Source of the DNA: Plecoglossus altivelis | Taxonomy: Eukaryota > Chordata > Actinopteri > Osmeriformes > Plecoglossidae | Length of the DNA: 64,000 bases | Direction of reading: 5' to 3' | Assembly (NCBI GenBank): GCA_036571765.1 | Contig: BROE01000023.1 | Coordinates: 3,927,490 to 3,991,489, forward strand | Shown here: positions 52,701-63,948 of the stretch, piece by piece | Layout of the letters: every line of letters begins with the position of its first letter | Position numbering within the stretch: position 1 is the first letter of the stretch | The notes under the pieces: model-generated | What the model was told of the DNA's origin: nothing | The model's input: the letters and a program-made list of their open reading frames with translations, nothing else | Databases searched by the model: none | Translations under genes and position numbers: made by a program

Positions 52701-55376
52701 GACAATGCCCTGTCATCAGTCATGAATTTAGGTAAGGACTTGGGTGACAGAGGTCTTTCCTCAGTATCTGACAATGATAAAAGCACCCAGTCATCATCTG
52801 AGTCTGGTTGTGACACTGGTAAAGGTGTTGGTGGTCTATCCTCAGCATCTGATGGCACCGACTCTGGTCTCTGATACATATCACTGAAATCCCATTCTAG
52901 TTCGTAATCACATTCTGACTCTTCTGATTCAGGGGAAGTCGACCTACAGCCAGCTACAGACACAGCAGATACAGGAAGTAAAGATCTAAAATCAGGTATG
53001 GGCGAGTCAGGAGATAGGGCCCGGAATTCATCTACAGATGTGACTGAATCAGGCGACAGATGTCTTTCTTCATCAAAAAGCTCCACTAGAGACAAGGCCC
53101 CATATTCAAAGTCTGAAAATATTGATTCGGGTGAATATGACCTGTGTTCAACAGCATACTGATCATCCAACACAAGTAGGGGTGAGTCGGGAGATATTAG
53201 GCCATTTTCATCTACAGATGAGATTGATTCAGGTGATGATGGTCTATCCTCAAAAAGCATTGACAACAACAAAACCGTTTCAAATTCCATATTCGACAGT
53301 ATTGATTCAGGTGACGATGATCTATCGTCTACAGTGGCACTTGAAACAGTAAGAGATACAGGCAAAACCTGTCCAAAGTCTGGTATAGGTGAGTCAGGCG
53401 ATAGTGGTCTATATTCATTTCCTGAGGCTACTGAATCAGGAGAAAATGCCCTCATCTCATCAAAGTACATGTCAGGAGACATATCTCTACACTCAGGTGA
53501 AGAGTGGGGTGTATACAACCACTCTACTGTCTCTAGAACCACAGGTGATGATGCTCTCTCTTCACAATCAAATGTTGTAGACTCAATGGAAATAGATCTA
53601 CCATAGCTACATTCACTTCCTGGTGAAAGTGGCCTACCGAATGCTTCCTTGTTGGAAACCATTGGGGTCAAAGGCCTGTCCTCAGTGTCTGGTGCTGGCA
53701 GGCTACATGCAGCACCTGGTGCACTCAAGAACATTTGGCCAGGTGTGTAAGATGGGTATTCCGGAGTCTCCCATTCAACCACTGGGGGTGGTAGAGGAGA
53801 AAGGGGTCTGAACTGAGGAATGGGTGAATCAGGTGTGAGAAGACTCAGTTCATTTAAAGATGACACTGATTCAGGGGATGAGGCTCTACTCTCAGTCAAT
53901 AGTACTGAGAAACCAGAAGTGTATAGACGACACTCATGTCCAGGCGAATCTGGAGAGTCAAACTCATCTGTTGACTCAGGTGAAGATGATCGTCCCTGCA
54001 CTGAGCTCTCAACCGCTGCTGGGCATGCTAATACTGTTACAAGTGGTGAGGATTTATCGTCAGAATCAGAACCCATAGATTCTGGTGTCAATGGCCTGTA
54101 GTCTGTGAATGAACTAGCAGACTCTGTGAACGCTGGGTCAGATGCTGCATCCTCACATGGAGGTCTGGGTTGATTTATGGGTAGGGTTATCTCAAATGTA
54201 TATTTCAGACCAGTTATATCAGACTTGGCTGCTCTGGTAGACTCCTCTCTTGACATCTCAAGAGCTGGGCCATGTAATGAACGGATTAATGTATCAGAGA
54301 CGTCATGTTCTGGTCTAGGAGATTCTGAAAGCAGAGAAGTGCAATTGATGTCTAAAGGGACTAGTGGTATTCCAGATGAAGCTTCATTATTTATATCTCT
54401 TTCGAAGGTGGTTAAAGCAGTGGTGGTAACCATGATAGTTTCCATCTGAACATCAGAGGAGATACCTGCTTGCTCTAAGACATCTTGGTGTACATCAACG
54501 AAAGGCTCAGAAACAGGAGAAACATCTGCCTCAAGACAGGAGCCTTGTAAAGGTTCCTTAACCTCATCGGATCCCATTACAGATTGTACGTCCTCCACAC
54601 TGGATGACTCCACAGTCTGTGGAGACTGGGATTCAGTGACAAGGTCCTCACAACTTGACCTTGCTTCAACAACATTGTATCCATATAGGACTCGGTAAAG
54701 TCGGTTTGAGACCTCCTCCAAATGCTTCTCTGAGTATACTTCCTTTTTCAACTGTTTGGACTGAACCATCACAGTAGAAACACGGGGGGACTTAGCTGTT
54801 GTTTTACTCTTTGAAATAGGATAGGAGGGTTGTTCATCCTTTGGGTTTGCAGTGATGCTCACATTTTCAGTTATCTGTACACAGCTAGGAGGAGGAGTCA
54901 CAGGGACAGAGGTAGTCGAGACAAAAGCATAATCCTCTTCCCTTTTGAGCTCCACTGACAGTTCGCTGAAGTCCGTCTCTGCCAGGTCACCCTCAGTCAG
55001 ACTGTCCCCAAAGTCAGTCATTGAGAGAGGCCTGCTTTCGCAATCATGCTTGACTGATCTGGTAGGGAACTCATGGTGACTCACCGGTGACAACCATTTA
55101 CTGTCATATTCATCCAGGGTTGGCTGCTCTGACCCTGGCATCCCTTCAGCCCCACCCTCTGCCACCTTCACAGAATGTTCCACAGAGAAGGAAGGTATAG
55201 GAGGGCTCTCTGTTGACATCATGGGAACAGCTCCTCCTTTGTAAACAGGGTCTAACACTTGAGACTGGAGCTTGTAGGGGGAGGTTTGGTACAAGGTGAA
55301 GAAAGGACTTACATGTTTAATGGTGCCCTTGAAGACTGGCTCTGCTCCAGCCTTTTGTAATCCACTTTGTGATGTG
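46730..55376 (-). CDS. ank2: ank2 second giant exon, SPDSP-repeat region
   Basis: A single open exon of 8,647 nt (2,882 codons). It is entered in phase 2 after TTTATCAG and left in phase 0 at CAGAGG|GTAAGA, between the death-domain exons and the conserved C-terminus. Most of it is a degenerate repeat of ~50-70 residues whose two halves are RSSSPESxxSDxE and YRPLSPDSPIPQF. I count at least 16 of the second half. Four copies of a ~44-residue module (YKLVYDAELWKLISQIHDPQ, then YVGET, SKTG) are embedded, with a degenerate fifth near the start. A basic KKRKSTKSAKS-like patch lies in the middle (about 52390-52420) and another near 51050-51070. The density of Ser/Thr-Pro sites suggests a long, phosphorylatable, mostly disordered linker. 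I do not recognise a described function. Confidence 0.9.
47933..48064 (-). other. DPQY module copy 4 in the second giant exon
   Basis: 44 codons: YKLVYDGELWKLISQIHDPQ, YVGETYSSKTGFLECVESRI, EYVQ. The core WKLISQ-x-x-DPQY-x-GET is shared by all four copies. Confidence 0.85.
50072..50203 (-). other. DPQY module copy 3 in the second giant exon
   Basis: 44 codons: YRLVYDAELWKLISQTHDPQ, YVGETFCSKTGFFEYAGTGI, EYVQ. It is close to copies 2 and 4. Confidence 0.85.
50672..50800 (-). other. DPQY module copy 2 in the second giant exon
   Basis: 43 codons: YRLVYDAELWKLISQIRDPQ, YVGETLSKTGVFKYVGSRIE, YAQ. One residue is missing before SKTG relative to the other copies. Confidence 0.85.
51869..52000 (-). 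other. DPQY module copy 1 in the second giant exon
   Basis: 44 codons: YKLVYEAELWKLISQIHDPQ, YAGETFDSKTGMFEYKGCKL, QHVQ. The aromatic and hydrophobic pattern, unlike the surrounding low-complexity repeats, suggests a folded or induced-fit binding element. Confidence 0.85.
55232..55276 (-). other. Degenerate fifth DPQY-like module
   Basis: YKLQSQVLDPVYKGG aligns with WKLISQIHDPQYVGE of the full modules. Only the core is recognisable, 30 or so codons into the exon. Confidence 0.5.
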
Positions 55377-55586
55377 CTGATAAACAAAACAATAACAAGG
55401 TCAAACATTTAATCACCTGTTGCTGAATTTGATACACAAGATATTACATAACTAGAAACTGAAAATAAACCTGAATGCATTCATTATTCCATGAAATCTT
55501 ATTCTTTATGGGGAAACTACTTACAATGTGTGTGTTACTTGTGCATAGATCAAAACTGTAGCAGCAGCAGCAGCAACTTGTCTTAC

Positions 55587-55824
55587 TTTTTCATCTCCAG
55601 TCCTTTCTGAAGCGTCTCCTTCTGGGTGTGTCTGAGGAGCCCTGTGACTGAAGCATCCGTCTCCACCCGTCCTGAAGTGTCAAGGAGCGAAGACAGGCTG
55701 GAGGAGAGGTCCTCCTGCGATACCACAGGGGGCTGCTGCCCAGAAACAGGACCTCTGTTGGGGGTGGCCTCAGACCGTTTGCTCGGCCGGGGGCTGTCCA
55801 TGTCCTCGTGGAGGGCAGAGAAAC
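55587..55824 (-). CDS. ank2: ank2 C-terminal regulatory exon (FSALHED)
   Basis: A 238-nt exon, phase 1 in and 2 out, donor GTAAGA, beginning GFSALHEDMDSPRPSKRSEA where human has GFSVLQEEL. The remainder (SSLSSLLDTSGRVETDASVT, then HTQKETLQKGLEMK) is poorly conserved. Its phase-2 end fits only the second giant exon among the exons found downstream. Confidence 0.9.
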
Positions 55825-55933
55825 CTGAGTAAACATAGATAGGTTTATTTGGTGGACAGTCTTGAACAGTCTTGAATAAATTGTGTTTTGGCAACAATAC
55901 AATGCAAGTCAAACTTGACGATTTTGGTTTTAC

Positions 55934-56083
55934 CTTCACTGTGATCCAGAGCAAAGGTCCTCTCTATCTCTGCATATGTGTGAGATGAAGTCTCCTCCTG
56001 TGAAGACTTGATCATCTTGGTCTCAATTAGATGAACAATGTCCATGCGGTTGATCTTGGTAAGTTTTTTGATCAGAGAGGTTT
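55934..56083 (-). CDS. ank2: ank2 death-domain exon 3
   Basis: A 150-nt exon reading (E)TSLIKKLTKINRMDIVHLI, then ETKMIKSSQEETSSHTYAEI and ERTFALDHSE. It matches the human LTKINRMDIVHLMET...SYAEIEQTITLDHSEG. It completes the death domain and opens the C-terminal regulatory region. Phase 1 to 1. Confidence 0.96.
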
Positions 56084-56198
56084 CTGTAGATACACAGGAA
56101 AAATACTGATAATCACACAAAGATATAATATAACTCACAATGACGCCTTATGTAAACATGGACATCTGAGTGCTTGGTATAGTGGTCAAAACCCCCAC

Positions 56199-56330
56199 CT
56201 GTGCCTTGAATTCCCTCTCTCTCTGTCCAGAGCTTCAGCAGGGCGTGGCTTTGGTCCTGTAGAGAGTTGGGGTTCTCAATCCTCACCAGATTGATCCTCT
56301 CCTCACTGAACTCCAGCTCTCGTGCCAACT
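56199..56330 (-). CDS. ank2: ank2 death-domain exon 2
   Basis: A 132-nt exon reading (E)LARELEFSEERINLVRIEN, then PNSLQDQSHALLKLWTEREG. It is almost identical to the human ankyrin-B death-domain core. Phase 1 to 1, donor GTGGGG. Confidence 0.97.
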
Positions 56331-56513
56331 CTGGTGGAGATAAATAAGGAGGGTCTGTGATGCCATAAATATGTCCGTGTTTGATCCTCTTTCAATTGTG
56401 TCAATCAGGTTTGCTCGCAAAGTACAGGACATTGATAGAGGTGTCCATACCAAAACACTGATCAAACTCTTCCAAGTCTCTCTGCCACTCTGTAGTCCTG
56501 AGCTGTTACTCAC

Positions 56514-56591
56514 CAGTCCAACTGAAGCCCAAATGGTCGGCTATGATGGCCAACCGTTCCTCTTTCCTCTCTGCTTCATCCTGTGGATCTA
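56514..56591 (-). CDS. ank2: ank2 death-domain exon 1
   Basis: A 78-nt exon, phase 1 in and 1 out, reading (V)DPQDEAERKEERLAIIAD then HLGFSWT. Human ankyrin-B has DPQDEQERIEERLAYIADHLG here. It opens the death domain. Confidence 0.96.
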
Positions 56592-57126
56592 CTGTAAATA
56601 CCACCACAACAGCAGGACAGCTGTGAGCACACAGGCCCATCAATGTAGCAGGGAAATACCTCCTTTAAAACATCAACCACCCACTTTTTTGTTCTGTGTG
56701 CTAAATTTGGCTGTTTCGAAGTATATGTGCCACTTAATGTGTCAAATATATTGTGCTATAATGTTTGTGCATGGCACTGACATACTTGACTAATCATTAA
56801 CTGTACTAAATCTACATTGTTTAGACTTACAGCTTTAAACCAACACAGCCTAAATACGAAACACTATTACTCTTCCAACTACAAGATTCCTCAAAAGCAA
56901 TCCCTACATTGCTTCCTTTTCTTAAATAAGCCTTTTAAGTCAATCTTGAGATTTTTAGTAGACATAGAAGGAAAAGAGACACGATCACAAGCACACACAC
57001 AGATCAGACAGCACAGAAGCAACCACAAAGAGTCTTTAACTACAAAGACAAAGAGGCGGCACCTTTACGGCTAGCGTACTAGCGAGGCATTAAGAGACAG
57101 AATGGGCCTCGTGAGGAGGGGGGTAC
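56592..57126 (-). other. ank2 intron after the giant exon
   Basis: 535 nt of AT-rich intron in which no other feature was seen. Confidence 0.75.
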
Positions 57127-60100
57127 CTTGACTTCGGACTTTATCGTCAGGGATACGTTGCATCTGCGTCTCAACAGGGTCGTCCCACAGGGGTCTAATA
57201 GGAAAGACGTCTCCTGACGGAGGAAACTGCATTTCTGGGAAAGTCTCTCTCTCTATGACGGAGAGGTCTATGATGCTGCTCTCGTCATCTGAGACTGCAG
57301 CCGCCGCTTCCTCCAGCTGTTTGTCTTCCTTGGCCTGAGCCAATCGCTCCACCACTTTGGCAGCTTCATCGCTAATTTCCTCAAAAAACTCGATGGACTG
57401 CGTCCGTGGTTCAGTTTTCTCTTTGGTGGGTGTCGATGTGTGAACAGGTTGACCAGCTTTCCCTCTAACGGGTAGCCTGGACTGGAAGCCCTTAGACTTG
57501 GTGGAAAACTCAGCGCTCGTGGGACGACCCTGATCCTTTTTAGCAGATGGCTTTGAGGACTCTCCCTCACAGAAGCTTTTGGCTTTGGAAGACGTGGTCT
57601 TGGTTTTGGGTTCTACAGAGGGACCTGCATCTGTCTCAGATTTTCTCCTGGAGTCTTTTTTGACAGGAATTTTCAGTTTTCTGTCATGTTGGGACTCTGT
57701 ACGTTTAGATGATGGGTCAGACTTGAGCGGGCTAGCTTTTCTAGGTATTCTAGATTTTGACTCAACAGGTGGGATCTCAGGTTCTTTCTTAGAAGTAGCT
57801 GAGGAAGGGGATGAGGTTGATGAAGTAGAGGTCCCTGTTTTAGCCCGACTTTGAGGAATAGCCTTCGTTGGGGCTTTGGCTACTGCCTTTTTCACACCCT
57901 TTTCACTACTTGAAGAAGGTGTTTTCTTTTTGCCTGTGGTTTTAGTTAGATCTATGACTGACTGTTGTTCCTCTGGGGAAGAGTCAGAAGACTCTTGGTC
58001 CTGTTCAGAGTAAACAGATCGTGTGACAGTTGTTACTGCTGTCTCAACATTAGTTATCATGGGGTCTGAGGAACTGGAGTCCACCTCTAAAGGACTCTCA
58101 TTTACAACGCTTTTATCTGTTTTGACCTCTACAGCTTCAGGGGAAGTCTGATCTTTCTTAGTGGGTTTGGCTGAAGCCGAAATCCCCATTCTAGGAATTC
58201 TAGATTTAGAAGCATCTGATTTTGAGGCTGCTGCTGTTGGGCTAGCTGCTTGATCATCCTCTACTGGTGAACAATGTTTCTGTGAATCAGTGTTCTCAGT
58301 TGTTAATTTATCCTCTTCCTCCGCCTTTATTTCCAGAGTCAGGTTGAGACCCACTTTGCTTTCTTCAGCGGTTCCTCTATCACCTGGGTCTTCTCGTACC
58401 TCTTCAGCGAGGGCCTCCTCTAACGGCTGCTCACCTATCTGGAAGAAAGCAAAACCCTCCTCCTCGTAACTCCTCTTGGTCATGTCAATGGCTCCGCTTC
58501 TGGTCATCTCAAAGAGCTTCCCCTCTTGGAACAGGAAGGGGTTGGGCTCGCTGGTGGGGGTGCTCTCCTCGGTGGGGCTCCTGCCAGGGGTAGTGTCCGG
58601 AGTCGGCCCCTGAGACTGTCTGCCCACCGGCAGGCTCAACTCCTTCTGTTCCTCTTTAACACCTGCGGCATAGGAAGAGTCGTCGTCGTCCAGCATGGCG
58701 GTCCAAGGGTCTGACTCAGCTCGGGCAGTCACGCCCTTCGACTCCGTCCTGGGAGGTTCCACTTCCTCATCGTCATCCTCAGTGTCGTCGTAGATGCAGA
58801 CTTCTGGTTTGAACGTGTCCCTTGCTTGGCCTACAACAATTGGGGTACCTAGTTCATCCTCAGACGTCTCCGTATGCTTCTTATGATCTCCTTTCACTTC
58901 ATCTGTAATATTGCTCTCTGCCTGGCAGGGAGCCTTCACAGCAGCAGTCTGTAAACTGCCTACGTCTGCCTCTTTCCCTCCCACATCATCCCCTCTGCTT
59001 CCCCTCGATTTTCTCAAGCTCTCCTCCTTCTGCTCATCAGTAATGTTTGCGGCTCCCTCAGAGCTCGAAGACACGACCGCCATTTTAGTTACACTGTCTT
59101 TGTGTTTTGAAACATGCTGCTCTGAGACAGAATGAGATCCCTCTGCCGCGACTGGGGCCGTTGTCGCTGCATCCTTGGCCTCTGTGTGGTGGGATCCGTC
59201 ATGCACACCTGCTGGAAAAGGAGAGGGAGGTTGTACTTTAATAAGGGGTTCAACAACAGGAGCTAGCCTTGAGATCTCTGTGGGCCCAGTGAGCCCGCTT
59301 TCACTGGGCACCTCATTCGAGGATTCTACTTCAACTGCTTTGAAGCTATAGTCCCCTGCTTCGGGACATGCTGAGGCACAGTTATCTTTCCTAGAGTTCT
59401 TTTTGCTGATGGCGTCCTGCTCCATTTCATCAAATGTTTTAATTTTGGCTGCCATCTTAAACATCTCCTCCTCTGGTGTGAACTTCCTCTGAGCTTCACT
59501 GTCCTCTGACTCCTCGTCCTCTTCATCTTCCAGGATGGCAGATGGCTTGGAATGCACAGACAGGAACATATGGTCGGGGGTTTTGGGGTTTACCTCATAA
59601 CTTACCTCTTCAGAACTAGGGGTATCAGGGGAGAGGGGACTCTTACCAGAACTCTCCATCTGGGACGTCTGCTCGCAACTGTCATCGTCGGCACTAGCTT
59701 CCTGGTCTCTGAGTAGCCTACTACGCAAAGCATCTGTGGGAACGTCTAAGGCAGTGGAGGGTTCTGGGTGGCTAGAGGGCTCAACAGGCTTTTCTAGAGG
59801 AGGCAGAAAGGCAGGCTGAGCTTTCTGCTCTACCGGGCTGTTCTCTAGGGAGTCACGGCAAGGGGATTCGTTGGTGGGGCTGGGCTCGATGGAGTCTGGG
59901 GTTCTATGGGAGGAGTTGTCTTCCATGACTGGACTGCCCTCTAAAGAGTCTTTGTGGCTAATTGTCAATGAGTCATCTGCCAAGGGACTGAGGGCATCAG
60001 AGTCTTGCTGTCTTAAAGACAGCTCTAAGTTTCCATGACGAAGCGCTGATGATCTAGAAGCCGGGGCACCAGCTAAAGATGGAACTAGCTGACCATCAGG

Positions 60101-61917
60101 GCTCTCATCATCACTTAAAAAGCTCTCTACAGTCTCTGAGATTCTTTTTGTAAGCTTTCGAGCTTTAATTGGCTTAGACTCGCCTCTCTTAACAGACATT
60201 GACTCACTTGTACTGCGGTCATCTGCAGCCTCGCTGGACGAGACCGGGAGGGTCATGTCTGTGGATGGCTGGTCCTCAGTGGTCCCCAAACCGGAATCTC
60301 CAGATTTGTCCTTGCCTTTCGATTCGTCCCTGACAGCGGTGACAGCAACTGTCGCCTTTGCAATGTGCTGTTCAGCACTTTTGGGAGACAGAGGTAGACA
60401 CTCTGGGCTGGTGCCTGGTGTAGCTAAGCCCTCGTGTTTTAAGCTGTCCTCAGAGCTCAAGTGAGGGGTAATGTCACCTGGACTTGCACTTAGAGAATCC
60501 GCCACTCCTTCATGCTTTAAACTATCCGAACTATCGCCATTCTGAAAGTCTATGGTTTCTGTTACATCTGACAAAAGTCTTGGGCTACTTTGTTCACCCT
60601 TCTCTACTTGGGGCTCCTCTGTAGCAAGTGGAGGTGCAGGTGTAGCATCCAGTGAAATTTCCTTTTCAGAGTACTTGCTGGTTGGCACTTTGATGCTGGC
60701 TTTGCTGGGTTGCATGTCAGTTGTCTGTTCAGATGCTGCAGCGGTGGATGATTTTAGTTCAAAAAGCCCTGACTTTCTCTTGGAGGGATCCTGCCCTTTC
60801 TGGAATGCCCTCATGAGATCTTTTACTGACATGGTCTCTTCCAGTTTTTCCGACTCGGTTTTGGGGGACTTGGGTGAGCCCTGTTTAGTTTTAGGACTTT
60901 CTTTGGGCTTTGGAGAGGATTTGCTCATCACAGGCAGCTGTGAGGGTTTGCTGCTTGTGACCTTGCGCCCCTTTTGCTCTGCCTCTACTTTCTGCTGAAG
61001 AGCTTTGACTTTGTCTTTAATAGAGCCAATGGGAGTTTCCTCGACCACTGGTGATACTGGTGACACTGGGGCAGCGTCAGTGGGTGCACTTAAGAGCGAG
61101 CTACTCTCTGTAGCTTCCTCTGCCTGGCCCTGGTCCTTTCCCCTCTTCCTAACTGGCTTTTTGACATCACCAACAGAGGCTTTGGATTCTAGTGCCTTAG
61201 TTTTGCCAGTAGGGATTTTGGAGTCATGTGCTTTGGCAGGGGAGCCTTTGGTCTCCTGTGGCTTTGAAGTTGGGGTTTTTGAGTCCTGAACTTTAGTTGG
61301 TATGCCTCTTTTACCACCTTTGCGCAGGATGACCTCCGTGAACTTCTCTTCGACTGCCTTGACCTCAGCTTTAGCACTGGAGCCATCAGGTATATCCAGA
61401 AGGTACTCTTTGAACTCGCCAGTCATGTGTGAAGAAATGCCAGATATGTCCTTGATGGCTTTTGGTCGGGGAGCCCCTCTTTTGACTCTGGTTTCACGAA
61501 GCAAAGGTTCCTGGCTCTCCAAAGCGGCCATCTTTTTAGCCTCCTCTATCTCACAGTCCGAAAGAAGGACCCATTCTTCAGCCCTTCTGCACGCTCTCGC
61601 TGCCTCCTCTGCCACCTCACCCTCATATGTTCCGCTTCTTAGAATCTCGCTGACTTTGGCGAGGTCTTCTCTGACCTTCTCCATGATTTCTAGTGGCTCT
61701 CCAGGCACCTCCTCAGCCCCTTTGTCTAGACTGCCCCTGTCTATGGAACTGGATTTGTCCGTAGAGTCTGTTGTCAAAATGGCGGTCATTTTGATCAGGT
61801 CTTGTTTCATCTCTGACACCTCGGAGAGGAGGTCTGGGCTGGCAAGAGCCGAGGAGTCTCGAATCAATTTAGTTTTCCGGATAGACGACTCCGTCAATGT
61901 TTCAGTGTCTTCGTCAT
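57127..61917 (-). CDS. ank2: ank2 neuronal giant exon (440-kDa ankyrin-B insert)
   Basis: A 4,791-nt single open exon of 1,597 codons. It enters and leaves in phase 1, so skipping it keeps the frame, as expected for the brain-specific cassette that makes 440-kDa ankyrin-B in axons. Conserved blocks in order are LASPDLLSEVSEMKQDLIKM; IGSIKDKVKALQQKVE; EETMSVKDLMRAFQKGQDPS; VADDSL-like SHKDSLEGSPVMEDNSSH; SGKSPLSPDTPSSEEVSYEV; RFTPEEEMFKMAAKIK; NPFLFQEGKLFEMTRSGAID; SIEFFEEISDEAAKVVERLA; and the end MQRIPDDKVRSQ. The rest is acidic and Ser/Pro-rich, likely disordered. It is shorter than the human insert (about 2,000 residues) and lacks the 12-residue KTERHSPVSPS repeats. The acceptor is taken at GGAAG|ATGAC because the preceding tract is T-rich and the phase fits. 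The exact start is less sure than the end. Confidence 0.95.
57743..57754 (-). other. SxIP-type motif (SRIP) in the giant exon, copy 2
   Basis: Encodes SRIP within ESKSRIPRKASPLKS, followed by a Lys/Arg/Ser/Pro-rich stretch. This is the better of the two candidate EB-binding sites. As I recall it, human giant ankyrin-B has SKSKIP at the equivalent region. Confidence 0.55.
58193..58204 (-). other. SxIP-type motif (SRIP) in the giant exon, copy 1
   Basis: Encodes SRIP within ASKSRIPRMG, with basic flanks. SxIP in a basic, disordered context binds EB1/EB3 at microtubule plus ends. Giant ankyrin-G uses such motifs at the axon initial segment. Function here is inferred from the motif only. Confidence 0.5.
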
Positions 61918-63948
61918 CTTCCATTTCAGAAGTGACAATTAAGGAATAAAAAAAATAAAAAAATTAAATGAAAGGAGACAGACATTGGAGAATGTGGTCA
62001 GGACAGGAATAGTAACAAGTGCTAGGAATCAGGGTTCATCAGGGGTCACAGAGGGGGCACTACAGAAGGGTATCGAGGGATTGTCGGGACTCGGGGGGGC
62101 AAATGCTGTAGCAACGCAAAAGCCAGCTAAACCATAACGATGGGAAGGGAATGAGCAGGAAATAACTTGCTTATAAACAGACAGCACACGCTCACGCTCA
62201 AGACAAAAGCAGAAACAACATCTAAAATAACTTTGGAGAACTATGACGAGACAAACGACGAGGCACACCAGGCACCCACAGACATAAACAACAGGACAAG
62301 TAGACAGGGACACAAACAATAGGAACAGGAACATAGGCAAGACATCTCAAGATTGATCAAGATGTTACATGTCTACAGAGAGAAAGAAGGAAAAAAAGGA
62401 TTTAAAAAAACAGGTCAGAAAGCTGCTCTATCTTCAAGGGAAACCAATCATAGCAAATGATCACATTATGGTTTTCTGTGCCCTTGGTAACTTTATTTAA
62501 CAAACCATTTCTTCTAGTTTATTGCTAGTAATTGATACCTGAGACAATACCAAATAATATAAATTAAACTAATGAAATCATTTCTCAATTCAGTTAAATG
62601 ATTTAAAAAGCTATCTGGTTTCTGCATGTATTCTGTTACTCAACTAAATCTGACCTAAATTCTCTGAATAGATAAACGGAATAGACTGAACTGAGGAGGA
62701 AATCAAATTCATAAGTAGCAACAGTGTAGCAAGTCAAACTCATAGTTTCAACAAAGCCAAAATAATGTCTAACCTATACAAACACACGCACACACAAACA
62801 CCCACATACACACCCAAGTAAGACAAGTTATTTCCATGCAAAGCAAAGGGGATTATTGACATGCAGCCTTTGGTCAAATGTAAGTGGAGAAAACTGAATA
62901 ATAAATAATGAATAGACCAAACTCTTTAACTTTGAAGTTATGAAGAAGTAACTTTTTAAGATGTAACTTTTGGTCACTGAATACAGTGAGTTGTGTCGTA
63001 AACCAATGACCTCCCGCATACATGGTAATGTAACATATCCCAACTGTATGCCAACAAAGCTAGCCATACATTATTAGCTATGTTCTAAAACAAAAACATA
63101 CATGGACTCGTATTCAAATCTACAGAGTGAATTCATGTATGAACAATGTTTTGAAGCTACGTATACTGAACCTAATTTAGGTTAACATTGGTTGCACTAG
63201 ATATCCAATGTATTAACGTATCCTAGGGAACATGTCAAATGCACTATCCCAGGAGCCGAAGGGAATCTATCCAAACTACAAAAGCAAGGAAGGACAGAAG
63301 GAAGGAAGGGTCTTAGTAGGTAGGTAGGTGACAATACAGGGCACACCTCTACCTTGTCACATAAACATCACCACTGTGGAAATGGGATTGGATTATGTGC
63401 AGAGATGTAGAGTAAGTCTATTAGAGCTCTTTCTCCAAGTGTCGAATAACCAAAAGGATTTTTTTTAAAGAAAAGAAAAAGAAAATACGCATCCGGAAGA
63501 TGAAAGCGTTAACATGAAGACACGGTGCTGTTCTGAAGAACCAAGAAAAAGAAGCGATGGGTTATGTCTTGAAAATAAAACGGAGTGTGACTTGGGTGAC
63601 AGTCGGGGGTGACAGTTTTGTTTTGTTTTTGTGACAAAGACAAACATGTGGAACTTAAAGGACTTTGAAAAGAAGCGTGAGGTCTAGAGCTTGGCTAAGT
63701 GAGGGTGAAGCTGGGCTTATACGCATCAATCTGGGGATTCACATTCACTGCTGTTTTAGACTAGCATGACAACGTGGGACTATAATTCGCATAAACAGTA
63801 TGTCTATAAAGCATTCAGTATCAAAGCAATGTTATTGTATATTAGGTTCATATTGACAAGAACATTTAGGTTCAAAGTTATTGTAGCAAATCTTTACGGA
63901 ATGTTTTAGTATATTCAAACAGTTAAGGTGTTAAGATAAATGCCTTAC
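61918..63948 (-). other. ank2 intron upstream of the neuronal giant exon
   Basis: 2.0 kb, AT-rich, with (CA)n near 62780 and small GGAAGGAA/GTAGGTAG repeats near 63295-63330. No further exon was seen. Confidence 0.7.

Noticed and set aside
47511..54449. Several 60-160-codon + strand frames opposite the second giant exon
   Set aside because: Antisense shadows of a strongly biased repeat; the minus frame carries the splice sites and the long open reading.
46730..55376. Many CAGGTG E-boxes and GGTGAGT donor-like strings on the + strand
   Set aside because: They are the reverse complement of repeated SPES and DSPIP codons, so their frequency follows from the protein repeat.
60552..61949. 148- and 215-codon + strand frames opposite the neuronal giant exon
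   Set aside because: Antisense shadows; the minus strand matches ankyrin-B throughout.
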